This document shows positions 43,533-52,968 of a DNA stretch of 64,000 bases, piece after piece. Location: contig NZ_CP163443.1 in assembly GCF_041053055.1 (NCBI RefSeq), positions 5,997,001-6,061,000 of the forward strand, given 5' to 3'. Both the position numbers and the translations under genes were made by a program. The notes beneath the pieces were generated by a model that was not told where the DNA came from, did not search any database, and saw nothing but the letters and a program-made list of their open reading frames with translations. How positions within the stretch are numbered: position 1 is the first letter of the stretch; each line of letters begins with the position of its first letter. Source of the DNA: Streptomyces sp. R41. Its GTDB lineage: Bacteria > Actinomycetota > Actinomycetes > Streptomycetales > Streptomycetaceae.

Positions 43533-43944
43533 CGTCGGTGTCCTTCCGTCGCGGCCGGGCTGCTGACACCGCGTCAGCGTGAGAGAACCAGGCCCCGACG
43601 TGATCCACCGTCAGGCCCTCCCGCCCCGCCCACCACTCGAACCGCTCACCTGGCGCACCCCCGAGGTCACACGCACGGGTGTTCCGCCGCCTGCCCCGCG
43701 GCCGTACGGATCACTTCTGACCTGGCGTTTCGCCTTAGCTCAGCGGCGGCGTTTCGGCGCGCGGCGCGCCGTAGGTATAACCCGATCGGTCGCAACACGA
43801 CTGCGCACACGAGGCGGCGTCAGGACGAGGTGGAGCAGAGGGAGTCGCGGGGGAGAGCCGCCCATCGAACAGGGGTTGTGCAGTGATTTTCCGGGCCGCC
43901 CTTGGCATGCGCCGAACGGCGAGCGCCCGTGGCGCGCGCCGAGC
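43533..43944. other. intergenic, no gene recognised
   Basis: Several open frames cross this stretch but none has coding-like third-position bias or a recognisable product. It holds the promoter of the secreted repeat protein, a GGCGCGC/GCGCGCC palindrome at 43756-43770 and an AT-rich GTAGGTATAACCCGATCGG just right of it that might be a promoter. Confidence 0.5.
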
Positions 43945-43977
43945 GGCCTCCGCCGAGAGGGAGCTTCGACGGAGGCC
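43945..43977 (-). terminator. lysA-family gene terminator
   Basis: GGCCTCCG (43945-43952) pairs with CGGAGGCC (43970-43977) around a 17-nt loop that itself holds a small stem, 18 bases past the stop at 43995. Confidence 0.6.
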
Positions 43978-43994
43978 CGGGGGCGGGCTCGGCG

Positions 43995-45395
43995 CTACAG
44001 GCCGATGTCCCGACGGCTCATGTCGTCCAGCGATTCACGGCGTACGAGAACGCGTGCCATGCCGTCGGACACCGCGACGACCGGAGGACGGCCGACCAGG
44101 TTGTAACCGGAGGCCATGGACAGGTGGTACGCCCCGGCCGCCGGGACGGCGAGGAGATCGCCGGGGCGTACGTCGCCGGGGAGCGCCACCTCGCCCGCGA
44201 GGACGTCGCCCGCCTCGCAGTGCCGGCCCACGACGGTGACGAGGCGGGGAGAGGCGGAGGAGCGGCGGCCGATGAGCCGGGGCGCGTACCGCACCCCGTA
44301 CAGCGCGGGCCTGGGGTTGTCGCTCATGCCGCCGTCGACGGCGACGAAGGTGTGCTCCGCGGTGCGCTTGACGGCGAGGACCCGGTAGACGGCGACTCCG
44401 GCGGGTCCGACGACCGCCCGGCCCGGCTCCAGGGTGAGCCGCGGCACGGGCAGCTGGGCCTGTGCGCAGCCGTCCTCCAGTTCGGCGCGGACCCGGCCGG
44501 CCAGGACGGAGACGTTCATGATCTCCTCGCCGGGCCGGTAGGCGATGGCGTGGCCGCCGCCGATGTTCAGCTGAGGGAGGGCGACGCCGTGCTGGTCGCG
44601 GATGCGGGCCAGCAGCCCGACCAGCCGGCGCACCGCGGCGACGTACGGCTTGACGGCGGCGATCTGCGAGCCGATGTGGCAGTGCAGACCGACGAGTTCG
44701 AGGTGCGGCTGGTCGAGTATCCGGGTGACGGCGTGCTGCGCGGACCCGTCCGTGATCGACAGGCCGAACTTCTGGTCGCCGGTGCCGGTGCGCACCTTGG
44801 CGTGCCCGCCGGCCGCGATGCCGGGCACCACCCGCACCATGACCTTCTGGCGGGTGTCCGCAGGGGTGAGCGCGGCAAGGCGTGCGATCTCCGAGGTGCT
44901 GTCCACGACGATGCGTCCGACACCGAGGCGCAGCGCGGTGCGCACGTCCTCGGGGCTCTTGGCGTTCCCGTGCATCACGATCCGCTCCGGGGGGAAGCCG
45001 GTGGTGACGGCGAGCGCCAACTCGCCCGCAGAGCACACGTCCAGGCCGAGGCCCTCCTCCTGCACCCAGTGCGCGACCGCACGGCACAGGAAGGCCTTGG
45101 CCGCGTAGACGACATCGGCTTCGGGGAACGCCGTTCGGTACGTGCGGCAGCGCTCCCGGACTTCCTGCTCGTCCAGCACGTAGACGGGGGTGCCGAAGCG
45201 GTCGGCCGCCTCGGCGAGGGATACGCCGCCGACGGAGACGTCGCCGTCGGCTTCGGGGCGGGCGGAGCGGGGCCAGACGGAGAGACCGTCGGTGTCGCGG
45301 TCACTGCCACTGCTGCTGTCGCTGTCCTTGGTGCCGAGGAGGCGGGACAGCGCCTCGGGATCCGAGGGCAGGGACGAGGGAAGGGAAACGGTCAT
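43995..45395 (-). CDS. lysA: diaminopimelate decarboxylase family protein (LysA-like)
   Basis: 466 residues, PLP-dependent fold III alanine-racemase-like barrel: the PLP lysine in DVVYAAKAFLC, HGNAKSPEDVR, HCHIGSQI, NIGGGHAI, and C-terminal dimer contact region with CEAGDVLAG and SGYNLVGRPPVV. Fits DAP decarboxylase (meso-DAP to lysine). The N-terminal 60 residues are Ser/Asp-rich low-complexity and outside the fold. Streptomyces usually have another lysA, so this may be a paralogue with a different substrate. Coupled to the SAV_915-like gene upstream (13 bp). Confidence 0.9.
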   Translation of the reverse strand: MTVSLPSSLPSDPEALSRLLGTKDSDSSSGSDRDTDGLSVWPRSARPEADGDVSVGGVSLAEAADRFGTPVYVLDEQEVRERCRTYRTAFPEADVVYAAKAFLCRAVAHWVQEEGLGLDVCSAGELALAVTTGFPPERIVMHGNAKSPEDVRTALRLGVGRIVVDSTSEIARLAALTPADTRQKVMVRVVPGIAAGGHAKVRTGTGDQKFGLSITDGSAQHAVTRILDQPHLELVGLHCHIGSQIAAVKPYVAAVRRLVGLLARIRDQHGVALPQLNIGGGHAIAYRPGEEIMNVSVLAGRVRAELEDGCAQAQLPVPRLTLEPGRAVVGPAGVAVYRVLAVKRTAEHTFVAVDGGMSDNPRPALYGVRYAPRLIGRRSSASPRLVTVVGRHCEAGDVLAGEVALPGDVRPGDLLAVPAAGAYHLSMASGYNLVGRPPVVAVSDGMARVLVRRESLDDMSRRDIGL

Positions 45396-45408
45396 TGCGG
45401 GCGCCTCC

Positions 45409-45825
45409 TCAGCCGACCAGCAGGTTCAGACACGCGACGACAGCGGCGGCGCCTGTCGCCCGCAGGGCGCCGACGTGCTGGGGATGCCAGCGGCGCCAGG
45501 AGTTCTCGCGCTCACGGACCGCCGCAGCGGTGCGGTCCGCCGCGGGCGGGGAGAGCGGCGGGTCGACGGTGAGGGCCGTGACGCCCAGAGGCGCGGCGAG
45601 CGCGCGCAGCGCGGGTTCGGAGAGCCTGATGCAGGCCTGGTCCGTGCCCAGAGTGGCGGTGAGCTTCGCCGCCGAGGTGAATCCGACGGCCGTACGGCCG
45701 CCCAGGGGAGTGCGGAAGAACCGGGCCGTGCAGCCCGTGGGCCCCGACCGGACAGGGACGTAGAGAAGTCCGGCCGGGACGCGTTCAGAAGGCTCGGGGT
45801 CCTCGGAATGGTCGACTGGAGACAT
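45409..45825 (-). CDS. SAV_915-like protein
   Basis: 138 residues. Core LLYVPVRSGPTGCTARFFRTPLGGRTAVGFTSAAKLTATLG matches the SAV_915/SseB-like family, followed by a predicted C-terminal membrane-associated helix (AAAVVACLNLLVG). No enzymatic motif. ATG 45825 has GAGGAG upstream. First gene of a two-gene unit with the decarboxylase gene. Confidence 0.75.
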   Translation of the reverse strand: MSPVDHSEDPEPSERVPAGLLYVPVRSGPTGCTARFFRTPLGGRTAVGFTSAAKLTATLGTDQACIRLSEPALRALAAPLGVTALTVDPPLSPPAADRTAAAVRERENSWRRWHPQHVGALRATGAAAVVACLNLLVG

Positions 45826-46002
45826 CGTGCTGCTCCTCGAAGAAGGCTTCGTGCGCCGCCGATCGATTCGGCCGGGCGCTTGGGTGAAAGCTTTGCCCGC
45901 CTGTCCGGAAATGGACCGCCCCGCTGACGGATGCTTGACGGGAAGCCCCGGACCCGTAACGCGATGCTGACGGAGCACGCAGATACCGAGGTCGGCGACC
46001 GG

Positions 46003-46821
46003 TCAGTCGTTCTTGCGGGCCACTCCGCCGTAGATGCCGATCGGCGGGGCGCCGTGCTTCGGGGGCTCGTCGGGCCGCCAGTCCGGGACCTGGACCAGGC
46101 CCGGGTCGACCAGGGTGAAGTCGCCGAAGAAGTCCAGGACCCGGGCGTGAGGGCGGAGATTCATGGTGGCGGTGGCCTTGTTGTAGACGGACGCCGCGTC
46201 CTCGCGCCGGTCCTCGTGGATGTCGCCCGTGGCGTGCGACAGGACGAGGTAGGAGCCGGTGGGCAGCGCGTCGCGGAGGGTGGCGACGATGCCGTACGGG
46301 TCTTCCGCGTCGGGGAGGAAGTGCACGACCGCCACCAGCAGCAGCGCCACCGGCCGGTCGAAGTCGATGACCTTGCGCACGTCGGGGTGGTCGAGGACGG
46401 CCCGGGGATCACGCAGGTCGGCGAGGACGACGGAGGTGTCGGTGCCGTCCATGAGGGCCCTCGAGTGCGTGCTGACGATCGGGTCGTTGTCGACGTAGGC
46501 GATGCGGGTCCGTGGGGCGATGGCGTGCGCGATCTGGTGCACATTGGGCTCGGTGGGCAGGCCCGTGCCGATGTCGAGAATCTGCCGGACGCCGCCCTCC
46601 GCGACGACGTGCCGGACGGCGCGGTGCATGAAGCGCCGGTTGGCGCGGACGCCCGCCCGCACCTCCGGGGCCACCTTGATGAACTGCTCGGCGGCCTCAC
46701 GGTCGACCTCGTAGTTGTCCTTCCCGCCGAGGAAGTAGTCGTACATCCGGGCCGGGTGGGGCTTGCTCGTGTCGATCTTCGTCGACTGGGCGCCGCTGCC
46801 GCCGCTGAGGGGAGAGGTCAT
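46003..46821 (-). CDS. SAM-dependent methyltransferase, DUF574 family
   Basis: 272 residues. DUF574 pattern: PHPARMYDYFLGGKDNYEVDREAA, then SAM-binding LDIGTGLPTEPNVHQIA, DNDPIVSTHSRAL and VLSHATGDIHED. A large Streptomyces family of unassigned methyltransferases. ATG 46821. Monocistronic. The 163-bp gap to the next gene on the left holds nothing clear. Confidence 0.88.
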   Translation of the reverse strand: MTSPLSGGSGAQSTKIDTSKPHPARMYDYFLGGKDNYEVDREAAEQFIKVAPEVRAGVRANRRFMHRAVRHVVAEGGVRQILDIGTGLPTEPNVHQIAHAIAPRTRIAYVDNDPIVSTHSRALMDGTDTSVVLADLRDPRAVLDHPDVRKVIDFDRPVALLLVAVVHFLPDAEDPYGIVATLRDALPTGSYLVLSHATGDIHEDRREDAASVYNKATATMNLRPHARVLDFFGDFTLVDPGLVQVPDWRPDEPPKHGAPPIGIYGGVARKND

Positions 46822-46984
46822 GATGCCGGGCTCCGTCCTGGACTCGTGTCCCGCCACCGAATGGCCCGCAGTGACTGACTGTCAGATCATCTTCCTGGCA
46901 TGTCCGGGGTGCCGGTCGTCCTTCCCCGTGCTCGCCCGCCGCTCAGGGCACGTCAGTGCCCCCGCTCGAACCCTTGCGCCCGGC

Positions 46985-47620
46985 TCACGGCCACACAAGG
47001 CAGTACGGCTGGTGCCCCGCCTCATGCAGACGATGGCTGAAATCCTGCCACTCGTGCAGCAGCTGGTAGACGTTGAACGCGTCCCGGGGCCCGCCCCGGT
47101 CCGGCACGGTGGACCAGATGAAGGCGGCCGCGCCGACCGCTTCCTCGCCGATGCCGCGGAGGGGGTCCACGACGGTCATGGGGAGCTTGACCACCGCGTA
47201 GTCGGGGTGGAGGACGACCAGCTCCAGCGGGGGCACCTTGTGCAGGGGGACGCCCTCGATGCCGGTGAGGACCATCGCGGCCATCGTCTCCGGCTTGATC
47301 TTGGTGAACATGCCGTTCATGCCGAGCTCGTCGCCGCCGAGTTCCTCGGGGCGCATCGAGATCGGGACGCGGGCCGCCGTCGCTCCGTCCGGCGCGCCGA
47401 AGTATTTGTACGTCACCCCCACCCGGCCACCATTCCCGCTCCCCGCCCGCAGCCGGTCGACCGTGCGGTCGAGCCGCTCGGCGTCGCCACCCTGCGATCC
47501 TTGTGTCTGTCCGGCCCGGGTCTCGGCCGCTTCCTCCGCCTCGCGCCGGTGCCTTCCCCGCCGGGCACGCCGAGGACCGAGGTCATCGGTCCCCTCGCCC
47601 AGTCCGCCACCGCGATGCAT
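46985..47620 (-). CDS. conserved hypothetical protein
   Basis: 211 residues. The N-terminus is charged (RRARRGRHRREAEEAAET). The C-terminal 140 residues look folded: VGVTYKYFGAPDGATAARVP, FTKIKPETMAAMVLTGI, VVLHPDYAVVKLPMTVVDPL and a closing QLLHEWQDFSHRLHEAGHQPYCLVWP. ATG 47620 has GGTGGAG directly upstream. I do not recognise a family with a known function. It is transcribed away from hemL. Confidence 0.65.
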   Translation of the reverse strand: MHRGGGLGEGTDDLGPRRARRGRHRREAEEAAETRAGQTQGSQGGDAERLDRTVDRLRAGSGNGGRVGVTYKYFGAPDGATAARVPISMRPEELGGDELGMNGMFTKIKPETMAAMVLTGIEGVPLHKVPPLELVVLHPDYAVVKLPMTVVDPLRGIGEEAVGAAAFIWSTVPDRGGPRDAFNVYQLLHEWQDFSHRLHEAGHQPYCLVWP

Positions 47621-48028
47621 ATCTCCACCCGACTGCTTTTCTAAGGCGCGCGACCCCCGCCACGCAACCCGATCATCGTGACAGTGACCTCCCCCACGGC
47701 CGCACGCCGAAACGTGCGCTGAAACACCTGTCCGCAGGATCTTCGCGGGCTCTGAACACCATGAATCATGTGAGCTGTCCGTACGAAGTCCCAGTTTCGC
47801 AGATGGCCGGGGGACCGTGCCCGGTTGTCGTAGCGGGCATCGGCCCACGGCGCTCTGCGATGGCCGGGATCTTCCGTATGTAGGAGCCGTACGTCGAGCG
47901 GCGATCCTACGTTCACCGCTCCCGCACTCTTGCACGCACGTCGCCCCGCTTCCGCTCACGGCCGCCCGGAGCCGCTGGCCTACCCTGAGGAGGTCACTAG
48001 CCCCACGGAGTCGGAGACGTCGCAGGTC
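47621..48028. other. divergent intergenic region before hemL
   Basis: About 400 bp without a convincing gene. A 91-codon minus frame (47641-47916) is open and could be a small protein, but I see no family match. GTAGGA (47880-47885) and TCCTAC (47905-47910) form a spaced inverted repeat that might be an operator. CTGAGGAGGTC at about 47985 precedes the hemL frame. Confidence 0.4.
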
Positions 48029-49345
48029 ATGACAGAACTGCCTTATCCCTACGAAGCCCCAGCCTCGCAGTCGCTGTTCGACCGTGCGGCGGCCGTCACA
48101 CCCGGCGGCGTGAACTCTCCCGTGCGCGCCTTCCGCGCCGTGGGCGGTACGCCTCGGTTCATGGTGTCCGGTACCGGTCCGTACCTGACCGACGCCGATG
48201 GCCGTGAGTACGTGGACCTCGTCTGTTCCTGGGGGCCGATGATCCTCGGGCACTCCCACCCCGAGGTCATCGCCGCCGTCCAGGAGGCCGTCTCCCGCGG
48301 TACGTCCTTCGGTACTCCCGGTGAGGGCGAGGTCGCGCTCGCCGAGGAGATCGCCGCACGCGTCGAGCCCGTCGAGCAGGTCCGGCTCGTCTCCAGCGGC
48401 ACCGAGGCGACCATGTCCGCCATCCGTCTCGCCCGCGGGTTCACCCGGCGGGCCAAGGTGATCAAGTTCGCCGGCTGCTACCACGGGCATGTGGACTCGC
48501 TGCTCGCCGCGGCGGGCAGTGGCGTGGCGACCTTCGCGCTGCCCGACACCCCCGGCGTCACCGGAGCCCAGGCCGGCGACACCATCGTCCTTCCCTACAA
48601 CGATCTCGAAGCCGTGAACGCCGCCTTCCACGCGCACCCCGGTGAGATCGCCTGTGTGATCACCGAGGCTTCGCCCGGCAACATGGGTGTGGTGCCTCCC
48701 GCGCCCGGTTTCAATCAGGGCCTCAAGGACGCCTGCGCCAAGAACGGCGCCCTGTTCATCTCCGACGAGGTCATGACGGGCTTCCGCACCAGCAAGGCCG
48801 GTTGGTACGGGATTGATGGGGTACGTCCGGATCTCATGACCTTCGGCAAGGTCATGGGCGGTGGCTTCCCCGCCGCCGCCTTCGGTGGCCGCGAGGACGT
48901 CATGGCGCACCTCGCTCCCGCGGGGCCGGTGTACCAGGCGGGCACGCTGTCGGGTAACCCCGTCGCGACCGCCGCCGGGCTCGCCCAGCTGCGGCTGCTC
49001 GACGACGCCGCGTACGAGAAGATCGACGCGGTGTCGGAGCGGATCCGGACGCTGGTGACCGAGGCGCTCACGAAGGAAGGCGTGGCGCACCGGCTGCAGA
49101 ACGCCTCCAACATGTTCTCCGTCTTCTTCACCGGGCGTCAGGTGCGCGACTACGAGGACGCCAAGGGGCAGGAGTCCTTCCGGTACACCGCGTTCTTCCA
49201 CTCGATGCTGGCGCAGGGCGTGTATCTGCCGCCGTCCTCCTTCGAGTCGTGGTTCGTGTCGACGGCCCATGACGAGCGGGCGGTTCAGCGGATCGCCGAC
49301 GCCCTTCCGGCGGCGGCGCGGGCAGCGGCGGAGGCCACGGCATGA
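48029..49345 (+). CDS. hemL: glutamate-1-semialdehyde 2,1-aminomutase
   Basis: 438 residues. PLP enzyme of the C5 heme pathway converting glutamate-1-semialdehyde to 5-aminolevulinate. Signature blocks: [58 protein letters not shown], and PLP lysine in [22 protein letters not shown] 48029 is used; the frame is open 33 codons earlier. ATGA overlap with the phosphatase gene. Heads a heme/cytochrome c cluster. Confidence 0.96.
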   Translation: MTELPYPYEAPASQSLFDRAAAVTPGGVNSPVRAFRAVGGTPRFMVSGTGPYLTDADGREYVDLVCSWGPMILGHSHPEVIAAVQEAVSRGTSFGTPGEGEVALAEEIAARVEPVEQVRLVSSGTEATMSAIRLARGFTRRAKVIKFAGCYHGHVDSLLAAAGSGVATFALPDTPGVTGAQAGDTIVLPYNDLEAVNAAFHAHPGEIACVITEASPGNMGVVPPAPGFNQGLKDACAKNGALFISDEVMTGFRTSKAGWYGIDGVRPDLMTFGKVMGGGFPAAAFGGREDVMAHLAPAGPVYQAGTLSGNPVATAAGLAQLRLLDDAAYEKIDAVSERIRTLVTEALTKEGVAHRLQNASNMFSVFFTGRQVRDYEDAKGQESFRYTAFFHSMLAQGVYLPPSSFESWFVSTAHDERAVQRIADALPAAARAAAEATA

Positions 49346-50034
49346 GTGATCACATCAACAACAGCGACATCACCGTCGTACACCTGATGCGGCACGGCGA
49401 GGTCGCCAACCCGGACGGGGTGCTGTACGGGCGGCTGCCCGGCTACCACCTGTCCGAGCTCGGGCGGCAGATGGCCGACCGGGTCGCCGAGCACCTCGCC
49501 TCGCGTGATGTCACGCATGTCGTCGCCTCGCCGCTGGAGCGGGCACAAGAGACGGCCACGCCGATCGCCAAGGCGCACGGTCTGGACCTGGCGACCGACG
49601 AGCGGCTCATCGAGGCCGACAACGTCTTCCAGGGCAAGACGTTCGGGGTGGGGGACGGCGCACTGCGGCGGCCGGAGAACTGGAAGCACCTCGTCAACCC
49701 GTTCAAGCCCTCGTGGGGTGAGCCGTACGTCGATCAGGTCGTACGGATGATGGGGGCGCTGGATGCCGCCAAGGACGCCGCCCGCGGGCATGAAGCGGTG
49801 CTGGTCAGCCATCAGTTGCCGATCTGGATCGTGCGGTCCTTCGTGGAGAAGCGGCGGCTGTGGCACGACCCGCGCAAGCGGCAGTGCACGCTGGCGTCCC
49901 TGACGACCTTCACCTACCGGGGCGACAAGATCGTGTCCGTGGGCTACACCGAGCCCGCCCGCGATCTCGTGCCGGCCCATCTCCTCGCGGGCGCCAAGCC
50001 GGTGAAGGGGAAGGACAAGGCGTTCGGCGCGTAA
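49342..50034 (+). CDS. histidine phosphatase family protein
   Basis: 230 residues. RHGE motif in [14 protein letters not shown], second catalytic His region [10 protein letters not shown], and Arg in [10 protein letters not shown]. Phosphoglycerate-mutase-like phosphatase of unknown substrate. Overlaps hemL stop by 4 bp, so co-translated. Common next to hemL in Streptomyces. Confidence 0.92.
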   Translation: MSDHINNSDITVVHLMRHGEVANPDGVLYGRLPGYHLSELGRQMADRVAEHLASRDVTHVVASPLERAQETATPIAKAHGLDLATDERLIEADNVFQGKTFGVGDGALRRPENWKHLVNPFKPSWGEPYVDQVVRMMGALDAAKDAARGHEAVLVSHQLPIWIVRSFVEKRRLWHDPRKRQCTLASLTTFTYRGDKIVSVGYTEPARDLVPAHLLAGAKPVKGKDKAFGA

Positions 50035-50176
50035 CGGCCGTGGAGTGGAACTGACGCGGGAGTGCGTACGTCTCTGCTAAGGCGTACGCCCCGTCACAAA
50101 GCGTATGGGTTCGTGCTATATGAGCGTAACTTCGTAAAAACAGATAAATATGCGGGAGTTTGACGGAACCTCCGTC

Positions 50177-50233
50177 TTCATCGCGCCCTCTCAATAGGTG
50201 CCAGCTGGGAGCCAGCTGAGAGGGCGCGATGAA
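50177..50233 (+). terminator. long hairpin upstream of the deacetylase-like gene
   Basis: 17-bp perfect arms TTCATCGCGCCCTCTCA (50177-50193) and TGAGAGGGCGCGATGAA (50217-50233), with a nested AGCTGGGAGCCAGCT. It lies 12 bp before the start codon at 50245, overlapping or touching the ribosome binding site (GGGGA), so it could be a terminator for the phosphatase gene or a translation-controlling leader. The AT-rich AACTTCGTAAAAACAGATAA at about 50128 may be the promoter. Confidence 0.65.
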
Positions 50234-50244
50234 ATGGGGACCGC

Positions 50245-51492
50245 ATGCGGGACATCAGCCGGAGGGGAATGATCGGCCTCGGGGCAGGTGCCGCGGCCGC
50301 GCTGGGACTTGCCGCGTGCGGTACCGCACAGCTAGACGGTCCGAGCCGGGGCGGAGGTTCCAGGAGTGGGCAACCCGGCGCCCCCAAGCACCCCGCGCGT
50401 CTCATCGGTGACGGCTCCACCGCCTACACCGGCAAGCAGCCGAACCAGCCGAGGAGGCCCGGGCCGCTGGAGCCCGGCGAGACCCCTCCGCAGTTCGTGA
50501 TCTTTTCCTGGGACGGCGCCGGAGAGGTCGGGACCGGTCTCTTCGACCGCTTTCTCGAACTCGCCAAAGACCACGAAGCGCACATGACGTTCTTTCTCTC
50601 CGGGCTGTATCTGCTGCCCGAGTCGAAAAAGCGCATGTACTTGCCGCCCAATAACCCCCGGGGCGCCTCGGACATCGGTTATCTCACCGACGACCACGTC
50701 AAGGCGACGCTGAAGCTCGTCCGCCGGGCCTGGCTCGACGGTCATGAGATCGGCACCCACTTCAACGGCCACTTCTGCGCGGGATCCGGCACGGTCGCCA
50801 ACTGGACGTCCGCGCAGTGGCGCAGCGAAATAGACCAGGCGAAGTCCTTCGTCAAGGAGTGGCGGACCAACACGGGCTGGACCGATCTGCCCGCGCTGCC
50901 CTTCGACTACGAGAAGGAGCTCATCGGCGGCCGCACCCCGTGTCTGCTCGGCCAGAACAACCTGCTGCCCACCGCCAAGGAACTCGGCTGGCGTTACGAC
51001 GCCTCCTCGCCCGGCGGCCGTCAGCGCTGGCCGCAGAAGAACCAGGGCCTGTGGGACCTGCCGCTGCAGGCGATGCCCTTCCCGGGGCACACCTTCGAGG
51101 TGCTCTCGATGGACTACAACATCCTCGCCAACCAGTCGATCAACTCGACCAAGGCGCCCTCCTACAACTACCCGGCCTGGCGCACCCAGGCGACGAACTC
51201 CTACATCGCCGGTTTCAAGCGGGCATATGAGACAAATCGTGCACCCTTCTTCATCGGCAACCACTTCGAGGAGTGGAACGGCGGCATCTACATGGATGCA
51301 GTTGAAGAAGCGTTCAAGCACATCGCGCGTGAGAAGGAGAAGGGCGCGGACGTACGCCTCGTCTCCTTCCGGCAGTTCGTGGACTGGCTGGACGTGCAGA
51401 AGCCCGAGGTGCTGACCAGGCTCCAGTCGCTGGACGTGGGGCAGCAGCCGGCCGGCGGCTGGAAGTCCTACCTGGGTGGACAGGCCGCCTGA
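50245..51492 (+). CDS. secreted lipoprotein, polysaccharide-deacetylase-like
   Basis: 415 residues. Twin-arginine motif SRRGMIGLG, hydrophobic stretch and lipobox LAAC with C25, so likely a Tat-exported lipoprotein. The mature part has FVIFSWDGAGEVG, HMTFFLSGLYLLP, GHEIGTHFNGHFC and NHFEEWNGGIY, a pattern of the NodB/polysaccharide deacetylase fold, where D/H/H metal ligands would be in SWDG and GTHFNGH. Enzyme activity not certain. Upstream of the ccd/res genes. Confidence 0.82.
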   Translation: MRDISRRGMIGLGAGAAAALGLAACGTAQLDGPSRGGGSRSGQPGAPKHPARLIGDGSTAYTGKQPNQPRRPGPLEPGETPPQFVIFSWDGAGEVGTGLFDRFLELAKDHEAHMTFFLSGLYLLPESKKRMYLPPNNPRGASDIGYLTDDHVKATLKLVRRAWLDGHEIGTHFNGHFCAGSGTVANWTSAQWRSEIDQAKSFVKEWRTNTGWTDLPALPFDYEKELIGGRTPCLLGQNNLLPTAKELGWRYDASSPGGRQRWPQKNQGLWDLPLQAMPFPGHTFEVLSMDYNILANQSINSTKAPSYNYPAWRTQATNSYIAGFKRAYETNRAPFFIGNHFEEWNGGIYMDAVEEAFKHIAREKEKGADVRLVSFRQFVDWLDVQKPEVLTRLQSLDVGQQPAGGWKSYLGGQAA

Positions 51493-51558
51493 TATGCGGG
51501 TTTCCGCCCGCAAGGGGGGTGCGGAAGATCCTCGAAACGGGCATGCGAAACTTTTCAC

Positions 51559-52182
51559 ATGAGTGCCGCCTGCCGTGCCGACCAGCGCCCGAACCGCACC
51601 CGTAGCCGCGCCGCCCTGCTCGCCGCCGGGGCCGCCGTCGCCGCGCTCGTCCTGTCCGCCTGTGGCTCCGGGGGCACCTCCGGGGGAGCGGGCAACACCA
51701 ACTTCGTGGCCGGCAAGAACGGTGTCGACACCGCCGCCAAGGGGGAGCGGGCGGCCATCCCCGACCTCTCCGGCAAGACCATCGACGGCAAGCAGCTCGA
51801 CGTCCGCGAATACAAGGGCAAGGTCGTCGTCCTCAACGTCTGGGGATCCTGGTGCGGGCCCTGCCGCGCCGAGGCCAAGAACCTGGAGACGGTGTATCAG
51901 GACACCAAGGGCAAGGGCGTGCAGTTCGTCGGCATCAACACCCGCGACACCAGCACCGGCCCGGCCGTGGCGTTCGAAAAGGAGTTCGGGGTCACCTACC
52001 CGAGCTTGTACGACCCGACGGGCAAGCTGATGCTCCGCTTCAAGAAGGGCACGCTGAACCCGCAGTTGATCCCCTCCACGCTCATCATCGACCGGGACGG
52101 GAAGGTCGCGGCCCGGACACTGCAGGCTCTCAGCGAAGACAATCTGCGCAAGATGCTCGAACCCGTCCTCGCGGAGAAGTGA
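51559..52182 (+). CDS. TlpA/ResA-like thioredoxin lipoprotein
   Basis: 207 residues. Signal peptide with lipobox LSAC (C35), then a thioredoxin fold with catalytic WCGPC (C99 and C102) in VVVLNVWGSWCGPCRAEAKN, and cis-Pro region LIPSTLIIDRDGK. Reduces apocytochrome c haem-binding cysteines or delivers electrons from CcdA outside the membrane. First of four co-oriented cytochrome c genes. Confidence 0.94.
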   Translation: MSAACRADQRPNRTRSRAALLAAGAAVAALVLSACGSGGTSGGAGNTNFVAGKNGVDTAAKGERAAIPDLSGKTIDGKQLDVREYKGKVVVLNVWGSWCGPCRAEAKNLETVYQDTKGKGVQFVGINTRDTSTGPAVAFEKEFGVTYPSLYDPTGKLMLRFKKGTLNPQLIPSTLIIDRDGKVAARTLQALSEDNLRKMLEPVLAEK

Positions 52183-52188
52183 CCTGAC

Positions 52189-52965
52189 GTGTCCCTCCTC
52201 GCCATGACCCTGGCCGAGTCCACCGGCAGGAACGAGACGGTCTACAGCGGCGCCCTGCTGGTCGCCCTGCCGATCGCCGTACTCGGTGGACTCGTCTCCT
52301 TCTTCTCGCCGTGCGTGCTGCCGCTGGTACCCGGCTATCTGTCGTACGTCACCGGGGTCAGCGGCACCGATCTGGCGGAGGCCAGACGGGGGCGGATGGC
52401 CGCGGGCGCGGGACTGTTCGTGCTCGGCTTCACCGTCGTGTTCGTCTCGGGCGGGGCACTCTTCGGGTACTTCGGCGCGACCCTGCACGAGCACCAGGAC
52501 ACCCTGTCCAAGGTGCTCGGCGGCCTCATGATCCTCATGGGTGTCTTCTTCATGGGGATGATGCCGTGGCTCACCCAGCGCGAATTCCGCTTCCACAAGC
52601 GGCCGGTGGCCGGTCTGGTGGGCGCGCCACTGCTCGGCGCGCTCTTCGGGATCGGCTGGACCCCCTGCATCGGCCCGACCCTCGCCTCCGTGCAGGGCCT
52701 CGCGATGAATCAGGCGAGCGCCGGACGAGGGGCCATACTGACCGTCGCGTACTGCCTCGGTCTCGGTATCCCCTTCGTCCTCGCCGCGGTCGCCTTCCGC
52801 AAGGCGCTCGGCGCCTTCGGCTGGGTCAAGCGCCACTACACGTGGGTGATGCGGATCGGCGGCGGCATGATGATCGCGACCGGTCTGCTCCTGCTCACCG
52901 GTGCGTGGGACAGCATCGTGCAGCAGATGCAAACCTGGTCCGACGGCTTCACGGTAGGGATCTGA
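52189..52965 (+). CDS. ccdA: cytochrome c biogenesis protein CcdA
   Basis: 258 residues, six helices. Two redox motifs: LVSFFSPCVLPLVPGYLSYVTG and GIGWTPCIGPTLASV carry the paired cysteines that shuttle electrons from cytoplasmic thioredoxin across the membrane. GTG 52189 used; ATG 52204 possible. Six bases after the TlpA-like gene. Confidence 0.95.
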   Translation: MSLLAMTLAESTGRNETVYSGALLVALPIAVLGGLVSFFSPCVLPLVPGYLSYVTGVSGTDLAEARRGRMAAGAGLFVLGFTVVFVSGGALFGYFGATLHEHQDTLSKVLGGLMILMGVFFMGMMPWLTQREFRFHKRPVAGLVGAPLLGALFGIGWTPCIGPTLASVQGLAMNQASAGRGAILTVAYCLGLGIPFVLAAVAFRKALGAFGWVKRHYTWVMRIGGGMMIATGLLLLTGAWDSIVQQMQTWSDGFTVGI

Positions 52966-52968
52966 CCC

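Noticed and set aside
43736..43810. tRNA-like CCTTAGCTCAGCGGCGG sequence
   Set aside because: It looks like a D-arm, but no anticodon arm, T-arm (GGTTCRA) or acceptor pairing follows.
45922..45943. KdpE-box-like pair (CGCTGACGGAT/GCTTGACGGGA) upstream of the SAV_915-lysA unit
   Set aside because: No potassium gene is near and TTGACGG fits a plain -35 element, so it was not called as an operator but is noted as a caution for the motif.
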